Of a stretch of 10,584 nucleotides of DNA, positions 1 to 8,693 are shown in pieces. The DNA lies in assembly GCA_007130355.1 (NCBI GenBank), contig SLSQ01000244.1:1-10584 (forward strand), read 5' to 3'. Each line of letters starts with the position of its first letter. Positions within the stretch are counted from its first letter, which is position 1. The DNA is from Trueperaceae bacterium (lineage in GTDB: Bacteria; Deinococcota; Deinococci; Deinococcales; Trueperaceae). The notes beneath the pieces were generated by a model, which had not been told where the DNA came from, ran no database searches, and was given only the letters and a program-made list of their open reading frames with translations. The position numbers and the translations under genes were made by a program.

Positions 1-65
1 CAGGATTCGAACCTGTGACCTTTCGCTCCGGAGGCGAACGCTCTATCCGGCTGAGCTACGGGCGC
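1..65 (-). tRNA. tRNA-Arg (anticodon CCG), 3' end cut off by the window edge
   Basis: Read on the minus strand from base 65, the sequence gives a 7-base 5' acceptor strand (GCGCCCG), TA at positions 8-9, a D-arm closed by GCTC/GAGC, a five-pair anticodon stem (TTCGC/GCGAA) around loop CTCCGGA, a five-base variable region, and a T-arm with loop TTCGAAT. The anticodon CCG (bases 31-29) reads arginine codon CGG, a common codon in such GC-rich DNA. The last base of the T-stem, the 3' acceptor strand and the discriminator lie beyond base 1. The gene diverges from the PPIase-like gene and has its own promoter at 89-118. Confidence 0.95.
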
Positions 66-88
66 GCGAGAACCGCGAACAGGTCCGG

Positions 89-118
89 AACCTAGCACCA
101 GCATCAGGAGGAAGTCAA
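89..118 (-). promoter_or_regulatory. Sigma-70-type promoter of the tRNA-Arg gene
   Basis: On the minus strand, TTGACT (bases 118-113) and TAGGTT (94-89) are separated by 18 bases, close to the TTGACA/TATAAT consensus. Transcription would start near base 82, leaving about 17 bases before the mature tRNA 5' end at 65. The element overlaps the plus-strand leader of the divergent gene: its spacer contains that gene's Shine-Dalgarno sequence. Seen: both hexamers and the spacing. Inferred: activity. Confidence 0.65.
106..111 (+). promoter_or_regulatory. Shine-Dalgarno sequence of the PPIase-like gene
   Basis: AGGAGG lies 11 bases before the ATG at 123 and supports that start. It is the only strong Shine-Dalgarno sequence in front of any gene start inside the window; purH, nrdJ, the HD-GYP gene and the GNAT gene lack one. 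I could not identify a convincing plus-strand promoter in bases 66-105. Confidence 0.75.
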
Positions 119-122
119 GCGA

Positions 123-2123
123 ATGAAGTTGAGCCGCCGAACCAACACCATCATCCTCTGGATCGTCGCGCTGGCGCTCGTCGTCGGCATGGTGATCATG
201 TTCACGCCGACGCTCGGCGGCATGGGCGGCGGGCCGCGCGACGCCAGCCCGACGCTGCTGTCCGTGAACGGCCAGTCGGTCACCGAACGCGACCTGTCGC
301 AAGCGCGTCAGGGCCAACCCCTGTTCAGCGCCGTGCCGGACGGCCCGGTCGCCGCGGACCTCGATCTGCTGCTGCTCGACACCGTCGTGCGGCAACGGCT
401 CGTGAACCAGGCCGCCTCGCGCCAGCGGATCGGGAACGCCGAGGTGCGTGCCGAGGTCGACGCCTTCCGGGCCCGTAACGGGGTCGACGGTTCCCGGAAC
501 GATCAGGCGTACCTGCGCCTGATCGGCGGCGCCGGCTACACCGATCAGACCTTCCGCGAGTACCTGCGGCAGCAGCTCCAGGTGCAGGCGTGGCAGGACG
601 AGGTCGCCGAAGGGGTCGACGTCACCGACGCCGAGGTCGAGACGTTCTACGCCGCGAACCGGGACGCCTACCGGACCGAACCGCGCGTGCTCGCCCGGCA
701 GATCGTGACCGACGAGCGCGCCGAGGCGGAAGCCCTGCGCGAGCGGGCGCTCGCCGGCGAGGCGTTCGCCGATCTGGCCGCCGAAGCGTCGCTCGAAGGC
801 GCCGACCGCGGCGGAGCGGTCGGGGGCGACGAGCCACGTCCGGTCGGTCGACCCGCCTTCCCGAGCGCCGTAGGCCAGGCGGTGTTCCAGCTGTCGATGC
901 CGGGCCTCACGCCGGTCGTCGAAGCCGCCGGTCGCTACTACCTGGTCGACGTGATCGAGCGGATCGCCGCCGAGCCGAGGCCGCTCGACGAGGTCCGCGA
1001 GCAGGTCCGTGCCGATGCCCTCGAGGCGAAGCGGCAGGCGGCGCTCGACGCGCGCGTCGACGAACTGCGGCGCGACGCCGAGATCGAGATCATCGCCTCC
1101 GACCTGATCGCGTACGACGACGCCGTCGTCGCCCGCGTCGGGGAGGACGAGATCCGACGGACCGAACTGGTGCGCACGACCTACGCCAACCCGCAGATCC
1201 AGCAGGCGCTGGGGCCGCAGACCGCGTCGCTGATCCACGACTTCTTCAAGCCGAGCATCCTGCAGCAGCTGGTCGATCAGAAGCTGGCCGCGCGGGGCGC
1301 GAGCGAGCTGGGCGCCAGCTTCTTCGGCGGCGACGCCCTCGTCGCGCAGGGCGCGCTCGACTGGGTGGCCCGAGACGCCGAGGCGAGCGAGGAGCGGATC
1401 GAGGCGTACTACCAGGCCAACCTCGAGCGCTACACGGTGCCCGCCTCGGCCGAGGTGCTTCAGGTCGAGTTCGACGACGAGGACGCGGCCTTCGCCTACC
1501 GCGAAGCGATCCTCGACGGCGCGGACCCGCTCGATGCGGCCGCGGAGGCCGATGCCGAGACGGTCGACCACGGCTCGGTCGAACGCGGCGAGCTCGAGAC
1601 GCCGCTCGACACCGCTCTCTTCGACACCGACGCGTTCGAAGCGCTTCCGTCCGGACCCCGCTCCGTGTCAGACGTCCTGGTCCTCGAGACGCCGGTCGAC
1701 CCCGAGGCCGGTACGCCCGCCGGTCCGGAGGTGGCCGATGAGGAGGCCGCCGCCGAGGCGGACGCTGCCGACGCCGCCGAAGAGGGTGTCGGCGAGGAGC
1801 CGGAGGTCGAGACGCGGCACGTGGTCCTGGTGGCACTGCGCGTGCCGGCCGAGACCTTGCCGCTCGACGAGGTCCGCCAAGACGTCGAATCGATCGTGCT
1901 GAGCCAGGAGCGTCAGCGCCTGCAGCGGGAGTGGCTCGACGAGCTCCGCGCCGGCGTCGAGGTGGAGATCCTCGACGCGTCGCTCGAAGAGGACGCGGGG
2001 GCGCCGTTCGAGACGGTGCCCGGCGCCGAAGACGGCGCCCTCGACGACGGCGCGACGCTCGACCTCGAGGATGCGATCGACGTCGACGACGCCGAGGAGA
2101 TCGATCCGCTCGACGGACCGTAG
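123..2123 (+). CDS. Membrane-anchored PpiD/SurA-like chaperone with two degenerate parvulin-type PPIase repeats
   Basis: Predicted 666-residue protein for folding exported proteins on the outer face of the membrane. A basic N-terminus (KLSRR) precedes one hydrophobic segment (about residues 10-28) with no clear cleavage site, so it is probably an anchor. A SurA_N-like region (about 44-165) and a parvulin-like unit (about 169-281) follow, ending in RYYLVDVIER and PLDEVREQV. A second set follows: SurA_N-like at about 334-415 and parvulin-like at about 421-576, with the matching RHVVLVALRV and PLDEVRQDV. The second unit holds an Ala/Glu-rich insert (about 535-562), and residues 620-664 form a very acidic tail. 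Active parvulins usually carry His in an HIL motif near the first strand; here it reads ARQIV (Gln193), and LQVEF in the second unit. Catalysis is therefore doubtful and a holdase role more likely. The start is fixed by AGGAGG at 106-111. Family assignment is good; the exact orthologue is uncertain. Confidence 0.85.
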   Translation: MKLSRRTNTIILWIVALALVVGMVIMFTPTLGGMGGGPRDASPTLLSVNGQSVTERDLSQARQGQPLFSAVPDGPVAADLDLLLLDTVVRQRLVNQAASRQRIGNAEVRAEVDAFRARNGVDGSRNDQAYLRLIGGAGYTDQTFREYLRQQLQVQAWQDEVAEGVDVTDAEVETFYAANRDAYRTEPRVLARQIVTDERAEAEALRERALAGEAFADLAAEASLEGADRGGAVGGDEPRPVGRPAFPSAVGQAVFQLSMPGLTPVVEAAGRYYLVDVIERIAAEPRPLDEVREQVRADALEAKRQAALDARVDELRRDAEIEIIASDLIAYDDAVVARVGEDEIRRTELVRTTYANPQIQQALGPQTASLIHDFFKPSILQQLVDQKLAARGASELGASFFGGDALVAQGALDWVARDAEASEERIEAYYQANLERYTVPASAEVLQVEFDDEDAAFAYREAILDGADPLDAAAEADAETVDHGSVERGELETPLDTALFDTDAFEALPSGPRSVSDVLVLETPVDPEAGTPAGPEVADEEAAAEADAADAAEEGVGEEPEVETRHVVLVALRVPAETLPLDEVRQDVESIVLSQERQRLQREWLDELRAGVEVEILDASLEEDAGAPFETVPGAEDGALDDGATLDLEDAIDVDDAEEIDPLDGP

Positions 2124-2149
2124 TCCGCGGACTTCACGGGCGAGACGTC

Positions 2150-2180
2150 ACGTCCCCGCGCCACCACGGCGCGGGGACGT
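2150..2180 (+). terminator. Perfect 13-bp GC hairpin after the PPIase-like gene
   Basis: Bases 2150-2162 and 2168-2180 are perfect inverted complements around a five-base loop (ACCAC), starting 27 bases after the stop codon. The stem is nearly all GC and is followed only by TTCGCG, so there is no real U-tract. It fits an intrinsic-like terminator between this gene and purH; a processing or stability hairpin is the alternative. Confidence 0.55.
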
Positions 2181-2206
2181 TCGCGTGCCGGCCGCCGCAA
2201 CGGGCT

Positions 2207-2220
2207 GGTATCGTCGCGCC
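2207..2220 (+). promoter_or_regulatory. Leaderless-type -10 box of purH
   Basis: GGTATCGT (2207-2214) contains TATCGT, a TANNNT box, followed by six bases (CGCGCC) and then the ATG at 2221. Transcription would begin at or next to the start codon, which explains the missing Shine-Dalgarno sequence. No good -35 hexamer is visible. The same 8-mer GGTATCGT stands in front of the GNAT gene on the other strand. Leaderless mRNAs with such boxes are well documented in Deinococcus. Confidence 0.6.
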
Positions 2221-3777
2221 ATGCGACGTGCCCTGATCAGCGTCTCCGACAAGACCGGACTGCCCGAGCTGGGGCGCGCCCTGGCGCGCGCCGGCGTCGA
2301 GATCGTGTCGAGCGGCGGAACCGCCCGTGCCCTCGAGGAGGCGGGCGTTCCGGTCGTGCCGGTGCACGAGGTGACCGGCCACCCGGAGATCCTGGACGGT
2401 CGGGTCAAGACGCTGCACCCGGCGGTGCACGGCGGTCTGCTCGCCAAGGACGATCCGCAGCACCTCGGCGAGCTCGAGGCGCACGGCATCGCTCCGTTCG
2501 ACCTGGTGGTGGCCAACCTGTACCCGTTCGAGAGCGCCTCCAGCGATCCGGCCGCCTCCGAGGCGACGGTGCTCGAGCAGATCGACGTCGGCGGTCCCGC
2601 CATGTTGCGGGCGGCGGCGAAGACGTTCGAACGGGTCGCGGTCGTGGTCGATCCCGCCGAGTACGCCTGGCTGGCCGGAACGTTGCCGGACGGGCCGGAC
2701 CGGAGCGAGCGCCGGCGGCTCGCGCGCGCGGCGTTCGCGCACACCGCCGCCTACGACGCCGCCATCGTCGCCTGGTGGGACGCGAGCGGCGAAGCGCCGG
2801 AACCCCTGCCGGAGACGCTCCACCTGGCCCTCGACCGGGTCGAGACCCTCCGCTACGGCGAGAACCCGCACCAGCAGGGCGCTCGCTACCGTTGGCGGGC
2901 CGCGCCGCGCGACGCGGACGGACGGGCGCCCGGCGCGGGCGCGTGGGACGCGGCCGAGCAGCTCAAGGGCACCGGCCTCTCGTACCTGAACCTGTTCGAC
3001 GCCGACGCCGCCTGGCGGCTGGCGCACGCCTTCGACGGTCCGGCCGCGGTGATCGTGAAGCATGCGAACCCGTGCGGCGTGGCGGTAGCGTCCGACCTCG
3101 CCACGGCGTACGCCCGGGCGCTCGACGCCGACCCGCTCTCCGCCTTCGGCGGGGTGGTGGCGCTGAACGGCCGGATCGATCGTCCGTTGGCGGAACGGAT
3201 CCTGGCCGCGCCGAAGGCCGACGTCCTGATCGCCCGTGCCGTCGACGACGACGCGGCCGAGGTGCTCCGCTCCAAGCGCAAGGCGATGCGGGTCCTGATC
3301 GCGCCGGCGCCCGGACCGGCGGGCCGCAGCTACCGCGCGATCGACGGCGGGATGCTGGTGCAGACGCCGGACCGCGTGACGACCGATCCGTCCGCCTGGA
3401 CGGTGCCGACGAAACGGGCGCCGACGGAGGCGGAGCGCGCCGACGCGGTCTTCGCCTGGCAGGTGTGCGCGGCCGTGAGCAGCAACGCGATCGTGCTCGC
3501 CAAGGACGGCTGCGCCGTCGGGATCGGCGCAGGGCAGCAGAGCCGCGTCGACGCCGCCCGCATCGCCGCCGAGAAGGCGGACGGCCGGGCCGCCGGCGGC
3601 GCCTGCGCCTCGGACGCCTTCTACCCGTTCCGCGACGGCCTCGACGCCGCGGCCGAAGCGGGCGCGACGGTGGTGGTCCAGCCGGGCGGATCGGTCCGCG
3701 ACGACGAGGTGATCGCGGCCGCCGACGAGCACGGCGTCGCCATGCTCCTGACCGCGGAACGCCACTTCCGTCACTGA
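2221..3777 (+). CDS. purH: Bifunctional AICAR formyltransferase / IMP cyclohydrolase (PurH)
   Basis: Cytoplasmic enzyme for the last two steps of de novo IMP synthesis: it formylates AICAR with 10-formyltetrahydrofolate, then cyclises FAICAR to IMP. The 518 residues match the usual length. The N-terminal MGS-like cyclohydrolase domain (about 1-195) shows SGGTA (31-35), GRVKTLHP (60-67) and NLYPF (99-103). The transformylase domain (about 200-518) shows RYGENPHQ (211-218), the catalytic Lys-His pair in KHANPCG (Lys280, His281), DPLSAFGG (304-311), SNAIVLAKDG (421-430), GIGAGQQSRVDA (435-446), ASDAFYPFRD (463-472) and the C-terminal RHFRH. No key motif is missing. The ATG at 2221 is chosen because the protein then starts with the family's ISVSDKTG; the frame is open upstream to 2071, but that part overlaps the previous gene and has no family similarity. 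No other pur gene lies alongside, and the gene appears to be transcribed alone from a leaderless promoter. Confidence 0.97.
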   Translation: MRRALISVSDKTGLPELGRALARAGVEIVSSGGTARALEEAGVPVVPVHEVTGHPEILDGRVKTLHPAVHGGLLAKDDPQHLGELEAHGIAPFDLVVANLYPFESASSDPAASEATVLEQIDVGGPAMLRAAAKTFERVAVVVDPAEYAWLAGTLPDGPDRSERRRLARAAFAHTAAYDAAIVAWWDASGEAPEPLPETLHLALDRVETLRYGENPHQQGARYRWRAAPRDADGRAPGAGAWDAAEQLKGTGLSYLNLFDADAAWRLAHAFDGPAAVIVKHANPCGVAVASDLATAYARALDADPLSAFGGVVALNGRIDRPLAERILAAPKADVLIARAVDDDAAEVLRSKRKAMRVLIAPAPGPAGRSYRAIDGGMLVQTPDRVTTDPSAWTVPTKRAPTEAERADAVFAWQVCAAVSSNAIVLAKDGCAVGIGAGQQSRVDAARIAAEKADGRAAGGACASDAFYPFRDGLDAAAEAGATVVVQPGGSVRDDEVIAAADEHGVAMLLTAERHFRH

Positions 3778-3792
3778 CGCACGAGGCGCCAG

Positions 3793-3813
3793 GGGTGGAG
3801 GGCACCTCCACCC
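3793..3813 (+). terminator. Perfect 9-bp hairpin after purH
   Basis: GGGTGGAGG (3793-3801) and CCTCCACCC (3805-3813) are exact inverted complements around a three-base loop, 15 bases after the purH stop. No U-tract follows. It is probably the purH terminator; as with the other hairpins here, the missing U-tract limits confidence. Confidence 0.5.
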
Positions 3814-3839
3814 GAAGCGCTAATCCTGGTACGTGGGCC

Positions 3840-3869
3840 TTGCGCGCACGGGCCGCCGGCTGCTAGGCT
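3840..3869 (+). promoter_or_regulatory. Putative promoter for the nrdJ leader
   Basis: TTGCGC (3840-3845) and TAGGCT (3864-3869) are separated by 18 bases. TAGGCT closely resembles the tRNA-Arg -10 box TAGGTT. A start near 3876 would give a leader of about 212 bases before the GTG at 4088. Unlike the boxes of purH and the HD-GYP gene, no start codon follows at a six-base distance (the triplet there is CTA), so this would be a leadered transcript. Confidence 0.45.
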
Positions 3870-4087
3870 GCGACCCTACCGACCGGCAGGTTCCGGACGC
3901 GTGACGCACCAGGTTCGGCCGTCGTCGCGCGACTGCGGACCGTACGTGAACCGCCGCCCCCGTACGACGTCCGCCGCCACGGCACGCCGTACCCCGAAGC
4001 ACAACACCGATCCGCCGTCCCTGCGACCGATCCCGGTCGCCCGCCCCCGTCCGGCCGTCCGCCCGCGCGGACAGATTGGATCCCACC
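3870..4087 (+). other. Gene-free spacer and putative structured 5' leader of nrdJ
   Basis: With the preceding bases from 3778, this is the longest gene-free stretch in the window (about 310 bases). I see no convincing reading frame in it. It contains two perfect hairpins with four-base loops near the nrdJ start: 4023-4029/4034-4040 (GCGACCG, 7 bp) and 4057-4062/4067-4072 (GTCCGC, 6 bp). Farther upstream, GGTTC (3912-3916) pairs with GAACC (3948-3952) around a palindromic GTCGCGCGAC (3924-3933), and CCGTAC occurs three times (3940, 3960, 3987). I could not match a cobalamin-riboswitch B12 box or an NrdR box. In DNA this rich in GC, short hairpins also arise by chance. Confidence 0.4.
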
Positions 4088-6832
<2,745 letters not shown>

Positions 6833-6836
6833 CGGA

Positions 6837-6859
6837 GTCGGCGGCCCCGCGCCGCTGAC
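6837..6859 (+). terminator. GC hairpin directly after nrdJ
   Basis: GTCGGCGGC (6837-6845) pairs with GCCGCTGAC (6851-6859) over nine positions, one of them G-U, around loop CCCGC, starting four bases after the stop codon. No U-tract follows. It probably separates nrdJ from the HD-GYP gene, which has its own -10 box downstream. Confidence 0.45.
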
Positions 6860-6904
6860 CGACGTTCGCCGTACGTCGCACGATCCGTTCGGGCACGGCT
6901 GCGC

Positions 6905-6916
6905 TAACCTGCGGCC
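6905..6916 (+). promoter_or_regulatory. Leaderless-type -10 box of the HD-GYP gene
   Basis: TAACCT (6905-6910) is followed by six bases (GCGGCC) and the GTG at 6917, the same spacing as at purH. No Shine-Dalgarno sequence is present and no good -35 hexamer is visible. The layout supports the GTG as the start, since transcription would begin at or beside it. Confidence 0.55.
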
Positions 6917-8431
6917 GTGCCCGAATCGGTTCCCCCCGGCGACGCGACCCCGCACGCCGTCCCCGACGCCGCGTCCGCCGACTCGGCCGACGCTCGGACC
7001 ACCCTCCGGCTCGCCGACGTCGTGGCCGCCCTCACCTACGCCCTCGACGTGACCGAGGGCCAGCCGGAGGGCCACGCGGTCCGTAGTTGCGCGATCGGCA
7101 TGGCGGTCGGCCGGCGCCTCGGTACGGACGACGCGGCGCTCTCGGCGCTGTACTACGCGCTCCTGCTCAAGGACCTCGGCTGCAGCAGCAACGCCGCGCG
7201 GCTCACCGCCACCTTCGGGGCCGACGACCGGACGGTCAAGCACGCCTTCAAGCTCGTGGACACCTCCCGGCTTTGGGAGGGGACCCGCTTCGTCCTCGGG
7301 CAGGCGGGGCGCGCGGCGCTCCGAAGCGGCGGCGTCCGTGCCTGGTACCGCCACGTCCGGGACGTCGCGACCGGCGCAGGAGGCGGGCACCGCGCGCTGA
7401 TCGAGGTGCGCTGCGAACGGGGCGCCGACATCGCCCACCAGCTCGGCTTCCCAGGCGCGACCTCCGCCGCGATCCGCGCGCTCGACGAGCGTTGGGACGG
7501 GAGCGGCTTCCCGTACGGCCTGAGCGGCGACGCCATCCCCCTGGCGGGCCGTATCCTGGGCCTCGCCCAGACGGTCGAGGTGTTCCACGCCGCGCACGGC
7601 CCGCGCGCCGCGCGCACCGTCGCGCGACGCCGGTCGAGACGCTGGTTCGACCCCCACGTCGTCGACGCCTTCCTCGAGGTCGAACGGGAGGCCGGTTTCT
7701 GGGAGCGCGTCGCGGGACCGGAGGCCGAACGGCACGTCGCCTCGCTCGAACCGGAGGGACTCGTGCTGCGGGCCGACGACGCCCGCCTCGACCGGGTCGC
7801 CGAAGCGTTCGCCCGCGTGATCGACGCCAAGTCGCCGTGGACCTATCGGCACTCCGAGCGCGTTCGCGCCCTCGCGCTCGGGATCGCGTCCGAGCTGGCG
7901 CTGTCGGAGGCGCAGCGCACGCTCCTGTCGCGCGCCGCGCTGCTCCACGACCTCGGCAAGCTCGCGGTGCCGAACACGATCCTCGACAAGCCCGGCCGCC
8001 TCGACGCCGAGGAGTTCGCCGTGATCCGACGCCACCCCGCCCTCAGCGAACGGATCGTGCGCCGCGTGGCGCCGTTCCAGGAGGTCGCGGAGGTGGCCGG
8101 CGGCCACCACGAACGCCTCGACGGGCACGGCTACCACCAGGGTCGCCGCGCCGGCCGGCTGCGGCTCGAGGTTCGGATCCTGGCGGTCGCGGACGCCTTC
8201 GAGGCGATGACCGCCTCGCGCCCGTACCGCGACGGCATGTCGACGGAGCGGGCGCTCGAGATCTTGCGCCAGGACGCGGGCAGCGGCGTCGACGCCGCCT
8301 GCCTCGCGGCGCTCGAGCGCCACCTGAAGACGGACGAGGGGCACGCGCTGATGAGCTCCGCCGCCGCCCGCGACCCCGCCGCGGCAGCGGGCTCGGGGGA
8401 GGGGACCCGGACGACGGCGAGGTCCAGGTAG
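6917..8431 (+). CDS. Tandem HD-GYP protein (probable cyclic-di-GMP phosphodiesterase) with a degenerate N-terminal half
   Basis: Probably cytoplasmic; 504 residues with no membrane segment. The C-terminal HD-GYP domain (about 288-470) keeps the expected metal ligands: His312 (in YRHSERV), His344-Asp345 (HDLGK), His373 (RRHP), His397-His398 and Asp426 (VADAFEAM). This predicts hydrolysis of cyclic-di-GMP. Its signature HERLDGHGYH has His407 where GYP has Pro. The N-terminal half (about 30-255) is a second, diverged copy: His53 is present, but HD is Lys85-Asp86 (LLLKDLG), the His-His pair is replaced (ALDERWDG, 188-195) and GYP reads GFP (197-199), with the usual IPLAGRIL and FDPHVVDAF following. 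It is probably a regulatory or dimerisation module. No receiver, GAF or PAS domain is attached. A leaderless box fixes the GTG start. The cellular output is unknown; phosphohydrolase activity on another nucleotide remains possible. Confidence 0.9.
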   Translation: MPESVPPGDATPHAVPDAASADSADARTTLRLADVVAALTYALDVTEGQPEGHAVRSCAIGMAVGRRLGTDDAALSALYYALLLKDLGCSSNAARLTATFGADDRTVKHAFKLVDTSRLWEGTRFVLGQAGRAALRSGGVRAWYRHVRDVATGAGGGHRALIEVRCERGADIAHQLGFPGATSAAIRALDERWDGSGFPYGLSGDAIPLAGRILGLAQTVEVFHAAHGPRAARTVARRRSRRWFDPHVVDAFLEVEREAGFWERVAGPEAERHVASLEPEGLVLRADDARLDRVAEAFARVIDAKSPWTYRHSERVRALALGIASELALSEAQRTLLSRAALLHDLGKLAVPNTILDKPGRLDAEEFAVIRRHPALSERIVRRVAPFQEVAEVAGGHHERLDGHGYHQGRRAGRLRLEVRILAVADAFEAMTASRPYRDGMSTERALEILRQDAGSGVDAACLAALERHLKTDEGHALMSSAAARDPAAAAGSGEGTRTTARSR

Positions 8432-8513
8432 GACCCGAGCGGCAGGGGACGGCACGGCGCGAGGCGGGGCGAGATTCCCTCCGGCGTGCGGATCCAGTTC
8501 TTCGACGCGACCG

Positions 8514-8642
8514 TTGACGCCTTAGGCCATCAGCACCCGCATCTTTACCGCATATGCAGCATGGAGGCGTCCAGGACGTGCGTGCAGGGGCTATGCACGA
8601 GGGTATTGCCATTTTCGGGTCTCTGACGGCTCAAGGCGTCGA
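8514..8642. repeat. Inverted-repeat-bounded, lower-GC block (possible MITE remnant or small RNA locus)
   Basis: The left end (8514-8533) and the reverse complement of the right end (8642-8623) agree at 16 of 20 positions, including an uninterrupted GACGCCTT/AAGGCGTC (8516-8523/8633-8640) and CTGA/TCAG. With a one-base shift, an ACCCG match follows on both sides. By hand count the block is about 59% GC, well below its surroundings. Inside are a six-pair hairpin, CGTGCA (8581-8586) with TGCACG (8594-8599), and the palindrome GCATATGC (8550-8557). I see no target-site duplication and no transposase. A miniature transposable element, an old insertion-sequence scar and a structured RNA are all possible. 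Confidence 0.4.
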
Positions 8643-8659
8643 TGGGCGAATCGCGAAAT

Positions 8660-8676
8660 CGAGGAAGCGCGCCTCG
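8660..8676 (-). terminator. Weak hairpin downstream of the GNAT gene
   Basis: On the minus strand, CGAGG (8676-8672) and CCTCG (8664-8660) pair around a seven-base loop, and the tail ATTTCG follows. It lies 18 bases after the GNAT stop. The stem is only five pairs and the T-run three, so this is a weak candidate. Confidence 0.2.
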
Positions 8677-8693
8677 CCGAACGGGATCGGGCC

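Larger units (their letters stand above)
8432..8693. other. Convergent spacer between the HD-GYP and GNAT genes
   Basis: 262 bases between two convergent genes. The first 80 or so have the usual GC-rich composition and show only a weak five-pair stem over the HD-GYP stop (8421-8425/8431-8435). The rest is dominated by a lower-GC block, listed separately as an inverted-repeat element at 8514-8642. A 47-codon ORF from ATG 8554 has no Shine-Dalgarno sequence and no recognisable domain; I do not call it a gene. Confidence 0.6.

Noticed and set aside
2071..2220. A 50-codon upstream extension of purH
   Set aside because: It overlaps the end of the preceding gene, is Arg/Ser-rich with no PurH similarity, and PurH proteins begin at the ISVSDKTG segment encoded just after ATG 2221.
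2134..3774. A 546-codon open frame on the minus strand opposite purH
   Set aside because: Same composition artefact; purH on the other strand has all its catalytic motifs.
3870..4087. A cobalamin riboswitch in front of nrdJ
   Set aside because: I could not find a convincing B12 box or the conserved core segments. Cobalamin riboswitches also typically regulate B12-independent reductases rather than the B12-dependent enzyme. An Rfam scan would settle it.
4076..4087. TTG at 4076 as the nrdJ start
   Set aside because: It is possible but has no Shine-Dalgarno sequence and is the rarer codon; GTG 4088 in the same frame is preferred. The difference is four residues with no effect on function.
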